5,948 nt of DNA from Acidobacteriota bacterium (GCA_017860085.1 JAFNAJ010000176.1:1-5948), one strand, 5' to 3'. Shown: positions 1 to 5,627, numbered from the stretch's first letter. Notes: generated by a model from the sequence alone, not told the origin. Made by a program: numbers and translations.

Positions 1-636
1 GTCGGGCCGCACCCAGTATTTGATCGACTCGCCCAGTGCGGCCCGCCGATGCACGAGGGTCACGGACGCGCCCGCGCGGTAGAGGTCGAGGGCCGCCTCG
101 GCGGCCGAGTTCTTGCCGCCCACGATGACAACGCGTCGGCGGAAGAAGGGATGCGATTCGCGATAGTAGTGCGAGACGTGGGGCAGGTCCTCACCCGGGA
201 CCTCCAGCAGGTTCGGCCGATCGTAGGCACCGGTGGCGAGCACCACGAACCGGCCGTGCAGGACGCGGCGGACGCCCCGCAACGACCGGGTCTCGACTGA
301 GAACACGCGTCCCTTTGATGGGTCGACGTGGGGAAAGACCCGCGTCACTTCCTCGCCGAGCTGGATGTCGAGCTGATAGGTGTCGACCACCCGACGGTAG
401 TAGCGAAGGGCCTCGGCGCGCGTGGGCTTCTCGTAGGGCGTGACGAACGGGAGCCCGCCAATCTCGAGGAGCTCCGGGGTGGTGAAGAACACCATGTTCG
501 TCGGGAAGTGCAGGATGGTGTTGACGAGCGCCCCCTTCTCGAGCACCACCGACGCGAGGCCGGCTTTGCGAGCCGCGATGGCCGAGGCCAGTCCCGCCGG
601 ACCTGCGCCGATGACGATGACGTCGTGCACGATCAT
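1..636 (-). CDS. ypdA: YpdA-family flavin-dependent reductase (putative bacillithiol-disulfide reductase), 3' part cut by window edge
   Basis: The 212 visible residues begin at an ATG (636-634) and stay open to the left edge; the family is usually about 320 residues, so the C-terminal third is missing. Seen: an N-terminal FAD-binding GAGPAG motif (10-15), the FPTNMVFFTTPELLEIGG block (44-61), an ATGAYDRP motif (134-141), a second Rossmann motif GGKNSA (173-178) for NADPH, and an ESIKYWVRPD stretch ending the visible part. The FFTTPELLEIG and KYWVRPD blocks fit YpdA better than thioredoxin reductase, and no CxxC is present. Known YpdA proteins use NADPH and FAD to reduce oxidised bacillithiol in the cytoplasm. 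Odd: position 14, a conserved reactive cysteine in firmicute YpdA, is Ala, and the visible part has no cysteine at all. Substrate is therefore uncertain. No clear Shine-Dalgarno precedes the ATG. It lies 98 bp downstream of the secreted-protein gene. Confidence 0.85.
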   Translation of the reverse strand, partial: MIVHDVIVIGAGPAGLASAIAARKAGLASVVLEKGALVNTILHFPTNMVFFTTPELLEIGGLPFVTPYEKPTRAEALRYYRRVVDTYQLDIQLGEEVTRVFPHVDPSKGRVFSVETRSLRGVRRVLHGRFVVLATGAYDRPNLLEVPGEDLPHVSHYYRESHPFFRRRVVIVGGKNSAAEAALDLYRAGASVTLVHRRAALGESIKYWVRPD

Positions 637-691
637 GGCAGGGGAATCATAGTCCGGCTCACGGCGACGGGCCACCGACCGACGACGACTG

Positions 692-714
692 GATCTCAGC
701 GATCAGATCTCAGC
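692..714. repeat. Short direct repeat in the spacer before the ypdA homologue
   Basis: GATCTCAGC occurs at 692-700 and again at 706-714, separated by GATCA, within the 98-bp spacer between the secreted-protein stop and the ypdA start. The minus-strand reading GCTGAGAT also occurs in the REP-like element near 1463 on the plus strand. It could be an operator-like pair or repeat debris; no function is shown. Confidence 0.35.
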
Positions 715-734
715 CACGGATGCTCGGCCGCCGG

Positions 735-1385
735 CTACCGGCGTCGCGACGGGGGTGGAGCGGGCGTGTAGGTCACCATCACGTTGGACACGATCGCGAC
801 GGGGCGACCCTTGGCCGTGAACACCGACCGACCATCCAACGCCTGGACGACGAGGCGCTCGCCAACGAGGCTCACCTCGGTGACGCCCGCGGGCAGCGTC
901 ACGGTCACCGGTTCGGTGCCCACGGGCGCCACCGCCTTGAGGCCGGTCGGGCCCGCACCGCTGCCGATGCGGTCCACCAGATCGGCCGGGGAACGGAACG
1001 CGCTGATCACCGCCGCGCGGGCCAGGGGTTCCCCCTCGGGCGGCAGGACGCGGATGGTGGCCGTGTACTCCGCAAACGCCTTGCCGGCTTTGATCTGCTG
1101 CTCCGAATACGTGTGGCGGTTGTGGAGGTCGAAGGTGAGCGTCGCGGTGCCCCTGTGCGGCGGCAGCGCAATCACCGCCCCTTCCGCGAACGTGCCCGTC
1201 ACGAGGATGTCGCAGAAGCGACGGCCCGACTTCACGCCGTCGCCGAGTTCCGATGGGCACGTGACCTTCGCCGGCTCGCTCTTCGGTGCTGCAGGCGACG
1301 ACGTCCGGCGGCGGGACTGAGCGTCGAGTGGCGTCAGGGCAACGACGATGACGAGCAGGACAAGCGCAAGGGAACGGAACCGCAC
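735..1385 (-). CDS. Secreted or periplasmic protein of unknown function
   Basis: I do not recognise the family. From a GTG at 1385-1383 the product is 216 residues. The start is chosen because it gives a textbook signal peptide: RFR n-region, hydrophobic stretch at 6-17, and a likely cleavage after LDA (20-22). The frame stays open upstream to an ATG at 1487, but that extension runs through a repeat and the end of folE. After cleavage there is a basic, Pro/Ser-rich linker (25-40), two cysteines (43 and 58) that could form a disulfide, then alternating polar/hydrophobic segments with several VTVTLP- and TATLTFDL-like strands, suggesting a beta-sandwich. The tail is PAPPPSRRR. No catalytic motif, lipobox or membrane anchor is visible. 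It lies 85 bp downstream of folE and 98 bp upstream of the ypdA homologue, with no context that reveals a role. Confidence 0.7.
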   Translation of the reverse strand: MRFRSLALVLLVIVVALTPLDAQSRRRTSSPAAPKSEPAKVTCPSELGDGVKSGRRFCDILVTGTFAEGAVIALPPHRGTATLTFDLHNRHTYSEQQIKAGKAFAEYTATIRVLPPEGEPLARAAVISAFRSPADLVDRIGSGAGPTGLKAVAPVGTEPVTVTLPAGVTEVSLVGERLVVQALDGRSVFTAKGRPVAIVSNVMVTYTPAPPPSRRR

Positions 1386-1391
1386 AGCCCA

Positions 1392-1397
1392 AGTATA
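1392..1397 (-). promoter_or_regulatory. Possible -10 element just upstream of the secreted-protein gene
   Basis: On the minus strand the hexamer TATACT ends 6 bases before the GTG start at 1385. A transcript from it would begin at or next to the start codon, making the mRNA leaderless; no Shine-Dalgarno sequence is visible at this gene, which fits. There is no recognisable -35 box at 16-18 bp spacing, so the call is weak. Confidence 0.2.
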
Positions 1398-1436
1398 CCC
1401 AGCGACAGAGCCGCCCACGCTCCAGAACGGGTGGGG

Positions 1437-1486
1437 CCTGGCAGGTGCCAGGTGTGAAAAACGCTGAGATTCAAGACCTGACCCCA
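1437..1486. repeat. REP-like repeat element overlapping the 3' end of folE
   Basis: The left part is a perfect 7-bp inverted repeat with a 2-base loop (CCTGGCA at 1437-1443, TGCCAGG at 1446-1452). It is followed by GTGTGAAAAACGCTGAG and ATTCAAGACCTGACCCC (to 1485). Hairpin plus GGGGTC-type terminus resembles dispersed extragenic palindromic elements, and the ACCTGACCCC end looks to me like a recurrent intergenic motif of high-GC bacteria, from memory only. It overlaps the last five codons and the stop of folE. Confidence 0.5.
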
Positions 1487-2034
1487 TCGGCCCGGTGCTT
1501 GATGAGCTCGAGGAACTCCGATCGGGTGCGCGCGTCCTCGCGGAAGACGCCCAGCATGGCCGACGTCAGCGCGAAGGAATTCTGTTTCTCGACGCCGCGC
1601 ATCGACATGCAGAGATGCGTGCCTTCCATCACCACCGCCACGCCGAGCGGGTTGATCTTCTCGAGGATGACCTCGGCAATCTGGTTGGTCAGGCGCTCCT
1701 GGACCTGGAGCCGCCGGGCATACACGTCCACGAGACGCGGGATCTTGCTGAGGCCGATCACCCTGCCCTGCGGGATGTAGGCCACGTGGCACTTGCCGAA
1801 GAAGGGCAGCAGGTGGTGCTCACAGAGGCTGTAGAAGTCGATGTCTTTGACGATGACCATCTCGTTGTAGTCGACCGAGAACAACGCGTCGTTGATGACC
1901 TCGTCGATGTCGACCCGATAGCCGCTCGTCAGGAAGCGCAGCGACTGCTCGACCCGCTTCGGCGTGTCGAGCAGCCCCTCCCGCGATGGATCCTCTCCCA
2001 TCTGCAACAGCAGTTCACGAATCAGGTCCTGCAT
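1471..2034 (-). CDS. folE: GTP cyclohydrolase I (FolE)
   Basis: A 187-residue type I GTP cyclohydrolase, normal length for a bacterial enzyme. It converts GTP to 7,8-dihydroneopterin triphosphate in the cytoplasm, the first step of tetrahydrofolate and related pterin synthesis. Seen: DTPKRV (23-28), the CEHHLLPFFG block (71-80), GLSKIPRLVDVYARRLQVQERLT (94-116) and the HLCMSMRGV block (140-148). Cys71, His74 and Cys142 match the zinc ligands Cys110, His113 and Cys181 of the E. coli enzyme with identical spacing, so it should be the zinc-dependent form. The ATG at 2034-2032 has a weak GAGA 8 bases upstream and no in-frame start close behind it. The gene begins 48 bp after the hbd stop. The final residues GVRS and the TGA are encoded by a REP-like repeat, giving a slightly long tail after the conserved EFLELI. 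Confidence 0.96.
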   Translation of the reverse strand: MQDLIRELLLQMGEDPSREGLLDTPKRVEQSLRFLTSGYRVDIDEVINDALFSVDYNEMVIVKDIDFYSLCEHHLLPFFGKCHVAYIPQGRVIGLSKIPRLVDVYARRLQVQERLTNQIAEVILEKINPLGVAVVMEGTHLCMSMRGVEKQNSFALTSAMLGVFREDARTRSEFLELIKHRADGVRS

Positions 2035-2063
2035 ATGGCTGTTCTCAGCGTGACGGGCGTGTC

Positions 2064-2083
2064 GGTTCCTGGTTCCTGGTTCT
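2064..2083. repeat. Short heptamer tract between hbd and folE
   Basis: Two GGTTCCT units (2064-2070, 2071-2077) and a partial GGTTCT (2078-2083) form a small array that touches the hbd stop codon (2083-2085). The unit is a one-base variant of the GGTTCTT heptamer in the two long arrays, and like the array at 2984 it is preceded by GTC. Confidence 0.6.
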
Positions 2084-2931
2084 CAGTACTTGTAAAACCC
2101 TTCCCCGCTCTTCTTGCCGAGCCGTCCGGCCAGCACCATCCGCTTGAGCAGGGGGGGAGGCGCGTACGCCGGCTCTCTGAACTCCTCGAACATGATGTTC
2201 GCGATGTAGTACGTGGTGTCGAGCCCGACGAAGTCGAGCAGCGTGAACGGCCCCATGGGGTGACCGCAGCCGAGCTTCATCCCCTTGTCGATGTCCTCCA
2301 CTGTGCCGAGGCCGTGCTCGTACGACCGGATCGCGTCGAGCAGGTACGGCACCAGCAGCCGATTGACGATGAAGCCGGGGCGATCGGGCGCGGTGATGGC
2401 TTCCTTGCCGAGGGACGTCGCAAACGCGAAGGCGCGGTGGTAGGTCTCGTCAGAGGTCGTCAGCGCCCGGATCACCTCGACGAGCTTCATCAGCGGGACG
2501 GGGTTGAAGAAGTGGAGGCCGACGAAGCGGTCGGGACGCTTCGTGGTCGCCGCCAACTCGGTGATGCAGAGCGACGAGGTGTTCGACGCGAAGATCGTGG
2601 GCTCGGCGACGAGCGCGTCGAGCGCCGCGTACGCCTTCCGCTTCTCGTCGAGGTTCTCGATGATGGCTTCGATGACGACATCGCAGGCGGCCAGGTCGTC
2701 GAACGACGTGGTGCCGCTGAGGTTGGACAGCGTCGCGTCACGGCTTTCGGGGGTGAGCTTGCCCTTGTCGACGGCTCCCGACAGGAACGCGCGGATGCGG
2801 CCGAGGCCTTTCTCGAGCAGGCCTGCCTCGACCTCGCGCACGATCGTCTTGTAGCCCGACTGCGCCGCCACCTGGGCGATGCCACCGCCCATCAGGCCGC
2901 ATCCCAGCACTCCGACGGTCTTGATCTGCAT
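2083..2931 (-). CDS. hbd: 3-hydroxybutyryl-CoA dehydrogenase
   Basis: A 282-residue protein of the size of bacterial Hbd/PaaH. It interconverts acetoacetyl-CoA and 3-hydroxybutyryl-CoA (or longer 3-ketoacyl-CoA and 3-hydroxyacyl-CoA) with a nicotinamide cofactor in the cytoplasm. Seen: N-terminal Rossmann motif GCGLMG (10-15), an acidic Glu33 at the end of the second strand, compatible with NAD preference, SNTSS (116-120) with Ser119, the HFFNPVPLMKLVEV block (140-153) with the catalytic pair His140/Glu152, and PGFIVNR (185-191) with Asn190. The C-terminal dimerisation domain contains GCGHPMGPFTLLDFVGLD and ends GEGFYKY. The ATG at 2931 has a good Shine-Dalgarno. It follows the thiolase gene in the same direction, which supports consecutive reactions in fatty-acid or butyrate/3-hydroxybutyrate metabolism; no crotonase is visible, so the direction of the pathway is open. 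Confidence 0.94.
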   Translation of the reverse strand: MQIKTVGVLGCGLMGGGIAQVAAQSGYKTIVREVEAGLLEKGLGRIRAFLSGAVDKGKLTPESRDATLSNLSGTTSFDDLAACDVVIEAIIENLDEKRKAYAALDALVAEPTIFASNTSSLCITELAATTKRPDRFVGLHFFNPVPLMKLVEVIRALTTSDETYHRAFAFATSLGKEAITAPDRPGFIVNRLLVPYLLDAIRSYEHGLGTVEDIDKGMKLGCGHPMGPFTLLDFVGLDTTYYIANIMFEEFREPAYAPPPLLKRMVLAGRLGKKSGEGFYKY

Positions 2932-2936
2932 GATGA

Positions 2937-2942
2937 CACCTC
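2937..2942 (-). promoter_or_regulatory. Ribosome binding site of hbd
   Basis: On the minus strand GAGGTG ends 5 bases before the hbd ATG, the clearest Shine-Dalgarno in the window. It fixes the start at 2931 and lies outside the heptamer arrays, so hbd could be translated independently of the thiolase. Confidence 0.65.
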
Positions 2943-2983
2943 ACGCTTCAGCAGCCCTCAATCAATGGAATACAACGCTCGTC

Positions 2984-3142
2984 GGTTCTTGGTGCTTCGT
3001 TCTTGGTTCTTGGTCCGTTCCTGGGGATTGGTACTTGGTTCGTGCTCGGTTCTTGGTTCGTGAGGTTCTGGTCGAACGAAGAACGAACCGCGGACCAAGA
3101 ACCCCGAACGGACCAAGAACGAAGAACCAAGAACCAAGAACC
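2984..3142. repeat. Two inverted GGTTCTT-type heptamer arrays filling the thiolase-hbd spacer
   Basis: The left half (2984-3068) is an imperfect array of GGTTCTT-like units read on the plus strand; the right half (3075-3142) carries the same units inverted (AACCAAG). The halves are related beyond the heptamer: 3000-3020 matches the reverse complement of 3106-3126 at 20 of 21 positions, including a non-heptameric GGTCCGTTC. The pair can fold into a long imperfect hairpin with an 85-base internal region. All six frames of a perfect array are stop-free, so ORFs extend through it. It occupies most of the 228-bp gap between the thiolase stop and the hbd start; function is unknown. Confidence 0.85.
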
Positions 3143-3159
3143 GCCTCCGTGCCTGCCCG

Positions 3160-4344
3160 TCACTGCCGCTCGAGCAGCGCCGCAATGCCCTGGCCGCCGC
3201 CGATGCAGGCCGAGGCAATGCCACGCTTGACGTCCCGCCGGCGCATCTCGAGCATCAGCGTGAGCAGCAGCCGTGTGCCCGACATCCCCAGCGGGTGGCC
3301 GAGGGCGATGGCGCCACCGTTGACGTTGACCTTCTCGCGGTCGAGACCCAGCTCCTTCTCCACCGACAGGTACTGCGCCGCAAACGCCTCGTTGATCTCG
3401 ATGAGATCGATGTCGGCCAGCGTCAGCCCGGTGTTCGACAGCAGCGTGCGGATCGCGGGTGCCGGTCCCATGCCCATGAGCGACGGCTCGACACCGACGG
3501 TGGCGTAGGCCGTCAGCCGGGCCAGGGGCTTCAGCCCGTGCGCCCGGACCGCCTCCTCGGACGCCATCAGCAGCGCCGCTCCGCCATCGACGATGCCGCT
3601 GGCATTGCCCGCCGTCACGCCGCCGTCCTTCTTGAACGCCGGCGCCAGTTTCGCCAGCGTCTCCATGGTCGTCTCGGGACGCAGGTGATCGTCGCGCTCG
3701 AACAGCTGCACGCCCTTGCGGCCCTTGAGCTCGACGGGCACGACCTCCTCGGCCAGCCGTCCCTCGTCCCACGCCTTTGCGGCGAGCTGCTGGCTGCGCA
3801 GCGCGAAGCGATCCTGATCCTCCCGCGTCACGCCGTACTTGGCCGCGCAGTTCTCCGCGGTGATCGCCATCGGGGCGCCGCAGTAGCTGTCGATCAAGGC
3901 CTCCCACAGCGAATCCTCGAGCTTGCCCTGCCCCAGGCGCAGGCCCGAGCGCAGGCCACGGATGACGTGAGGCGCCTGGGTCATGCTCTCGGTGCCGCCC
4001 GCCAGCACCACGCCCGCTTCGCCCAGCCGGATCAGCCGAGCCCCGACCGCGGCGGCCTCGATACCCGAGCCGCACAGGCGGTTGACGACGAGCGCGGGCA
4101 CCTCGATGGGGATGCCGGCTTTGAGCCCGACGTGGCGCGCGTGGTAGATCGCGTCGGCACTCGACTGGATCACGTTGCCGATGACGACGTGGTCGACCCA
4201 CCCGGGCTCGATGCCGGTGCGTTCGAGCGCCGCGCGCGCGGCGATCGCGCCGAGTTCGGTCGCGGACATGTCCTTCAGCGCGCCGGCGTACTCGCCCATG
4301 GGCGTGCGCGCGCCACCGATCAGATAGACAGGATGCTGAATCAT
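3160..4344 (-). CDS. Thiolase (acetyl-CoA C-acetyltransferase / 3-ketoacyl-CoA thiolase)
   Basis: A 394-residue thiolase of standard length. It condenses two acyl-CoA molecules or cleaves 3-ketoacyl-CoA with CoA in the cytoplasm. Seen: N-terminal GGARTPMG (10-17), nucleophile Cys91 in NRLCGSG (88-94), GGTESMT (116-122), GNASGIVDG (246-254), NEAF (318-321), His350 in GGAIALGHPLG (343-353), and the acid/base Cys380 followed by GGGQG (382-386). All catalytic residues are present. The ATG at 4344 is chosen because the conserved family N-terminus starts there; the frame is open to 4458, but that extension is encoded by an inverted repeat. The Shine-Dalgarno is weak: GAG lies 6 bases from the ATG and a stronger GGGAG is 13 away. 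The next gene is hbd, so acetoacetyl-CoA formation or the last step of beta-oxidation is plausible. Motifs alone do not settle chain-length preference (AtoB/PhaA versus FadA type). Confidence 0.94.
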   Translation of the reverse strand: MIQHPVYLIGGARTPMGEYAGALKDMSATELGAIAARAALERTGIEPGWVDHVVIGNVIQSSADAIYHARHVGLKAGIPIEVPALVVNRLCGSGIEAAAVGARLIRLGEAGVVLAGGTESMTQAPHVIRGLRSGLRLGQGKLEDSLWEALIDSYCGAPMAITAENCAAKYGVTREDQDRFALRSQQLAAKAWDEGRLAEEVVPVELKGRKGVQLFERDDHLRPETTMETLAKLAPAFKKDGGVTAGNASGIVDGGAALLMASEEAVRAHGLKPLARLTAYATVGVEPSLMGMGPAPAIRTLLSNTGLTLADIDLIEINEAFAAQYLSVEKELGLDREKVNVNGGAIALGHPLGMSGTRLLLTLMLEMRRRDVKRGIASACIGGGQGIAALLERQ

Positions 4345-4369
4345 GGCGGTCTCAGGGCTCCCTTGGGAA

Positions 4370-4444
4370 AAGGGGACACTCATCTTTTTCGCGTCGGGCG
4401 CGGTGTCCTCAAAAGGGGAACGCGAAAAAGATGAGTGTCCCCTT
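4370..4444. repeat. REP-like element with a perfect 25-bp inverted repeat
   Basis: AAGGGGACACTCATC followed by TTTTTCGCGT (4370-4394) is exactly reverse-complementary to 4420-4444, with a 25-base centre. The centre has its own small stem (TCCTC / GGGGA around an AAAA loop, 4406-4419). The AAAAGGGGA motif appears both at the outer left end (4368-4376) and in the centre (4411-4419). The element fills most of the 110-bp spacer between the dehydrogenase stop and the thiolase start. On the minus-strand transcript the stem is followed by only UU then CCC, a poor match to an intrinsic terminator. A dispersed palindromic element is the better reading; attenuation or mRNA protection is possible. Confidence 0.8.
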
Positions 4445-4454
4445 ATTGGCGTTA

Positions 4455-5510
4455 TCACATCCGTGTCCGCAGCGTGCGGACGATGAAGTCGCCGGTCTCG
4501 CGGGTGCCGAGCGCGCCGCCAATCTCCGCGGGACCGTTGCCGGTCTGCACGGCCTCGGTGACCGCGGCCTCCACGGCCGCGGCTTCACGAGTGCAGCCGA
4601 GGTACTCGAGCATGAGGGCCGCCGACAGGATGGCGCCGATGGGGTTCGCGACATTCTTGCCGGCGTACTTCGGGGCCGAGCCGTGCACCGGCTCGAACAT
4701 CGACGTCTTCCCGGGATGGAGATTCCCTGACGCAGCCATTCCCAGGCCGCCCTGCAGCTGCGCGCCCAGGTCGGTGACGATGTCGCCGAACATGTTGTTG
4801 GTGACGATCACCTGGAACTGGGCCGGGTTCTTCACCATCTGCATGGCCAAGGCGTCGATGTAGAGGTGCGTGGGCTCGATGCCGGGATACGACGCCGCCA
4901 CCTCGCCGAACACGCGCTGCCACAGCGCGTGTCCCTGGGTGAGCGCGTTGCTCTTGTCGGCCATGCACACCCTGGTCAGGCCGTGGGCGGCGGCGTACTC
5001 GAAGGCGTGCCGGATGATGCGCTCCACGCCCTTGTACGTGTTGATCTCCTCCTGGATGGCGATCTCGTCGGGGGTTCCGGCCTTGAAGCGCCCCCCGATG
5101 TTGACGTAGAGCCCCTCGGTGTTCTCGCGGAAGACGACGAAGTCGATGTCCGCCGGCCCCCGGTCCTTCAGCGGGCACAGCTTCGCGTCGAGGAGCCGAA
5201 CCGGCCGGTGGTTGACGTACAGGTCGAGCTCGAAGCGCATCCCCAGCAGGATGTCGCGCGCATGCCGCATGTCGGGCACGCGCGGGTCGCCAAGGGCGCC
5301 GACGAAGATCGCGTCGAACTCCTTGGCGAGCAAGGCGTGACCCCCGGGCGGCATGCTGATGCCCGTCTCGAGGAAGTGGTCGGCGCCGTACGGCAAGTGC
5401 TCGAGCTCGAAGCGCTGTCCGTAGACGTCGCCCACGGCCTCGATGACCTTCACCGCTTCCGCGGTCACATCCTTGCCGATGCCGTCTCCGGGGATGATTG
5501 CGATGCGCAT
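4455..5510 (-). CDS. Isocitrate/isopropylmalate/tartrate dehydrogenase family protein
   Basis: A 351-residue beta-decarboxylating dehydrogenase, the usual size of LeuB and NAD-type Icd. Family members oxidise and decarboxylate 2-hydroxy acids such as 3-isopropylmalate, isocitrate or tartrate with Mg2+/Mn2+ and NAD(P). Seen: IAIIPGDGIG (3-12), arginines of the substrate site Arg92 (MRFELD), Arg102 (NHRPV) and Arg128 (FRENTEG), Tyr135, Lys186 (ADKSN), metal-binding acids Asp219, Asp243 and Asp247 (FGDIVTD), and the cofactor loop EPVHGSAPKYAGKNVANP (273-290). FELDLYVNHRPVRLL and DIDFVVFRENTEGLY recall tartrate dehydrogenase-like members as much as LeuB, so the substrate is left open. Lys281-Tyr282 in the loop are NADP-type, Ala288 is NAD-type. 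The ATG at 5510 is chosen because the conserved N-terminus starts there; the frame is open to 5654 only through a heptamer array. No leuA, leuC or leuD lies nearby. Confidence 0.9.
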   Translation of the reverse strand: MRIAIIPGDGIGKDVTAEAVKVIEAVGDVYGQRFELEHLPYGADHFLETGISMPPGGHALLAKEFDAIFVGALGDPRVPDMRHARDILLGMRFELDLYVNHRPVRLLDAKLCPLKDRGPADIDFVVFRENTEGLYVNIGGRFKAGTPDEIAIQEEINTYKGVERIIRHAFEYAAAHGLTRVCMADKSNALTQGHALWQRVFGEVAASYPGIEPTHLYIDALAMQMVKNPAQFQVIVTNNMFGDIVTDLGAQLQGGLGMAASGNLHPGKTSMFEPVHGSAPKYAGKNVANPIGAILSAALMLEYLGCTREAAAVEAAVTEAVQTGNGPAEIGGALGTRETGDFIVRTLRTRM

Positions 5511-5523
5511 GCTCTCACGCGGC

Positions 5524-5627
5524 GGTTCTTGGTTCGTGGTTCTTGGTTCTTGGTCCGTTCGGGGTGCTTGGTTCTTGGTTCGTTCTTGGTTCGTTCTTGG
5601 TTCCGGTTGGTGCGTTCTTGGTTCGCT
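5524..5627. repeat. GGTTCTT heptamer array in the divergent spacer
   Basis: Consecutive GGTTCTT, GGTTCGT, GGTTCTT, GGTTCTT units (from 5524) pass into GGTCCGTTCGGGGTGCTT, then GGTTCTT, two 11-base units GGTTCGTTCTT, and degenerate copies up to 5627. It occupies nearly the whole gap between the dehydrogenase start (5510) and the plus-strand four-helix-bundle start (5661). Positions 5540-5560 are identical to 3000-3020, and 5547-5565 are identical to the reverse complement of 3101-3119, so this and the 2984-3142 arrays share ancestry. Any promoter for either flanking gene would have to lie in or next to it; none is recognisable. Confidence 0.85.

Noticed and set aside
1386..1487. 34-codon N-terminal extension of the secreted protein
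   Set aside because: It would bury the signal peptide, runs through the REP-like element and overlaps the end of folE.
1495..3063. Long plus-strand open frame of 522 codons
   Set aside because: It is antisense to folE and most of hbd, whose catalytic motifs are unambiguous. Its composition (Arg/Asp/Glu/Val-rich, no recognisable domain) is typical of a high-GC shadow frame, extended at its end by the stop-free heptamer array.
2984..3142. CRISPR array
   Set aside because: The repeats are contiguous 7-base units without unique spacers, and no cas gene is present.
3295..4434. Plus-strand open frame of 379 codons opposite the thiolase
   Set aside because: It is antisense to a complete thiolase with all active-site residues, rich in Arg, His and Gln, and has no family signature.
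4370..4444. Intrinsic terminator after the dehydrogenase gene
   Set aside because: The stem is very long, AT-rich in the middle, and followed by only a brief U run on the minus-strand transcript. The symmetrical element with an internal motif copy fits a dispersed repeat better; a termination effect cannot be excluded.
4345..4458. 38-codon N-terminal extension of the thiolase
   Set aside because: It is encoded by the 25-bp inverted repeat and its flanks and overlaps the dehydrogenase stop; the thiolase family N-terminus begins at 4344.
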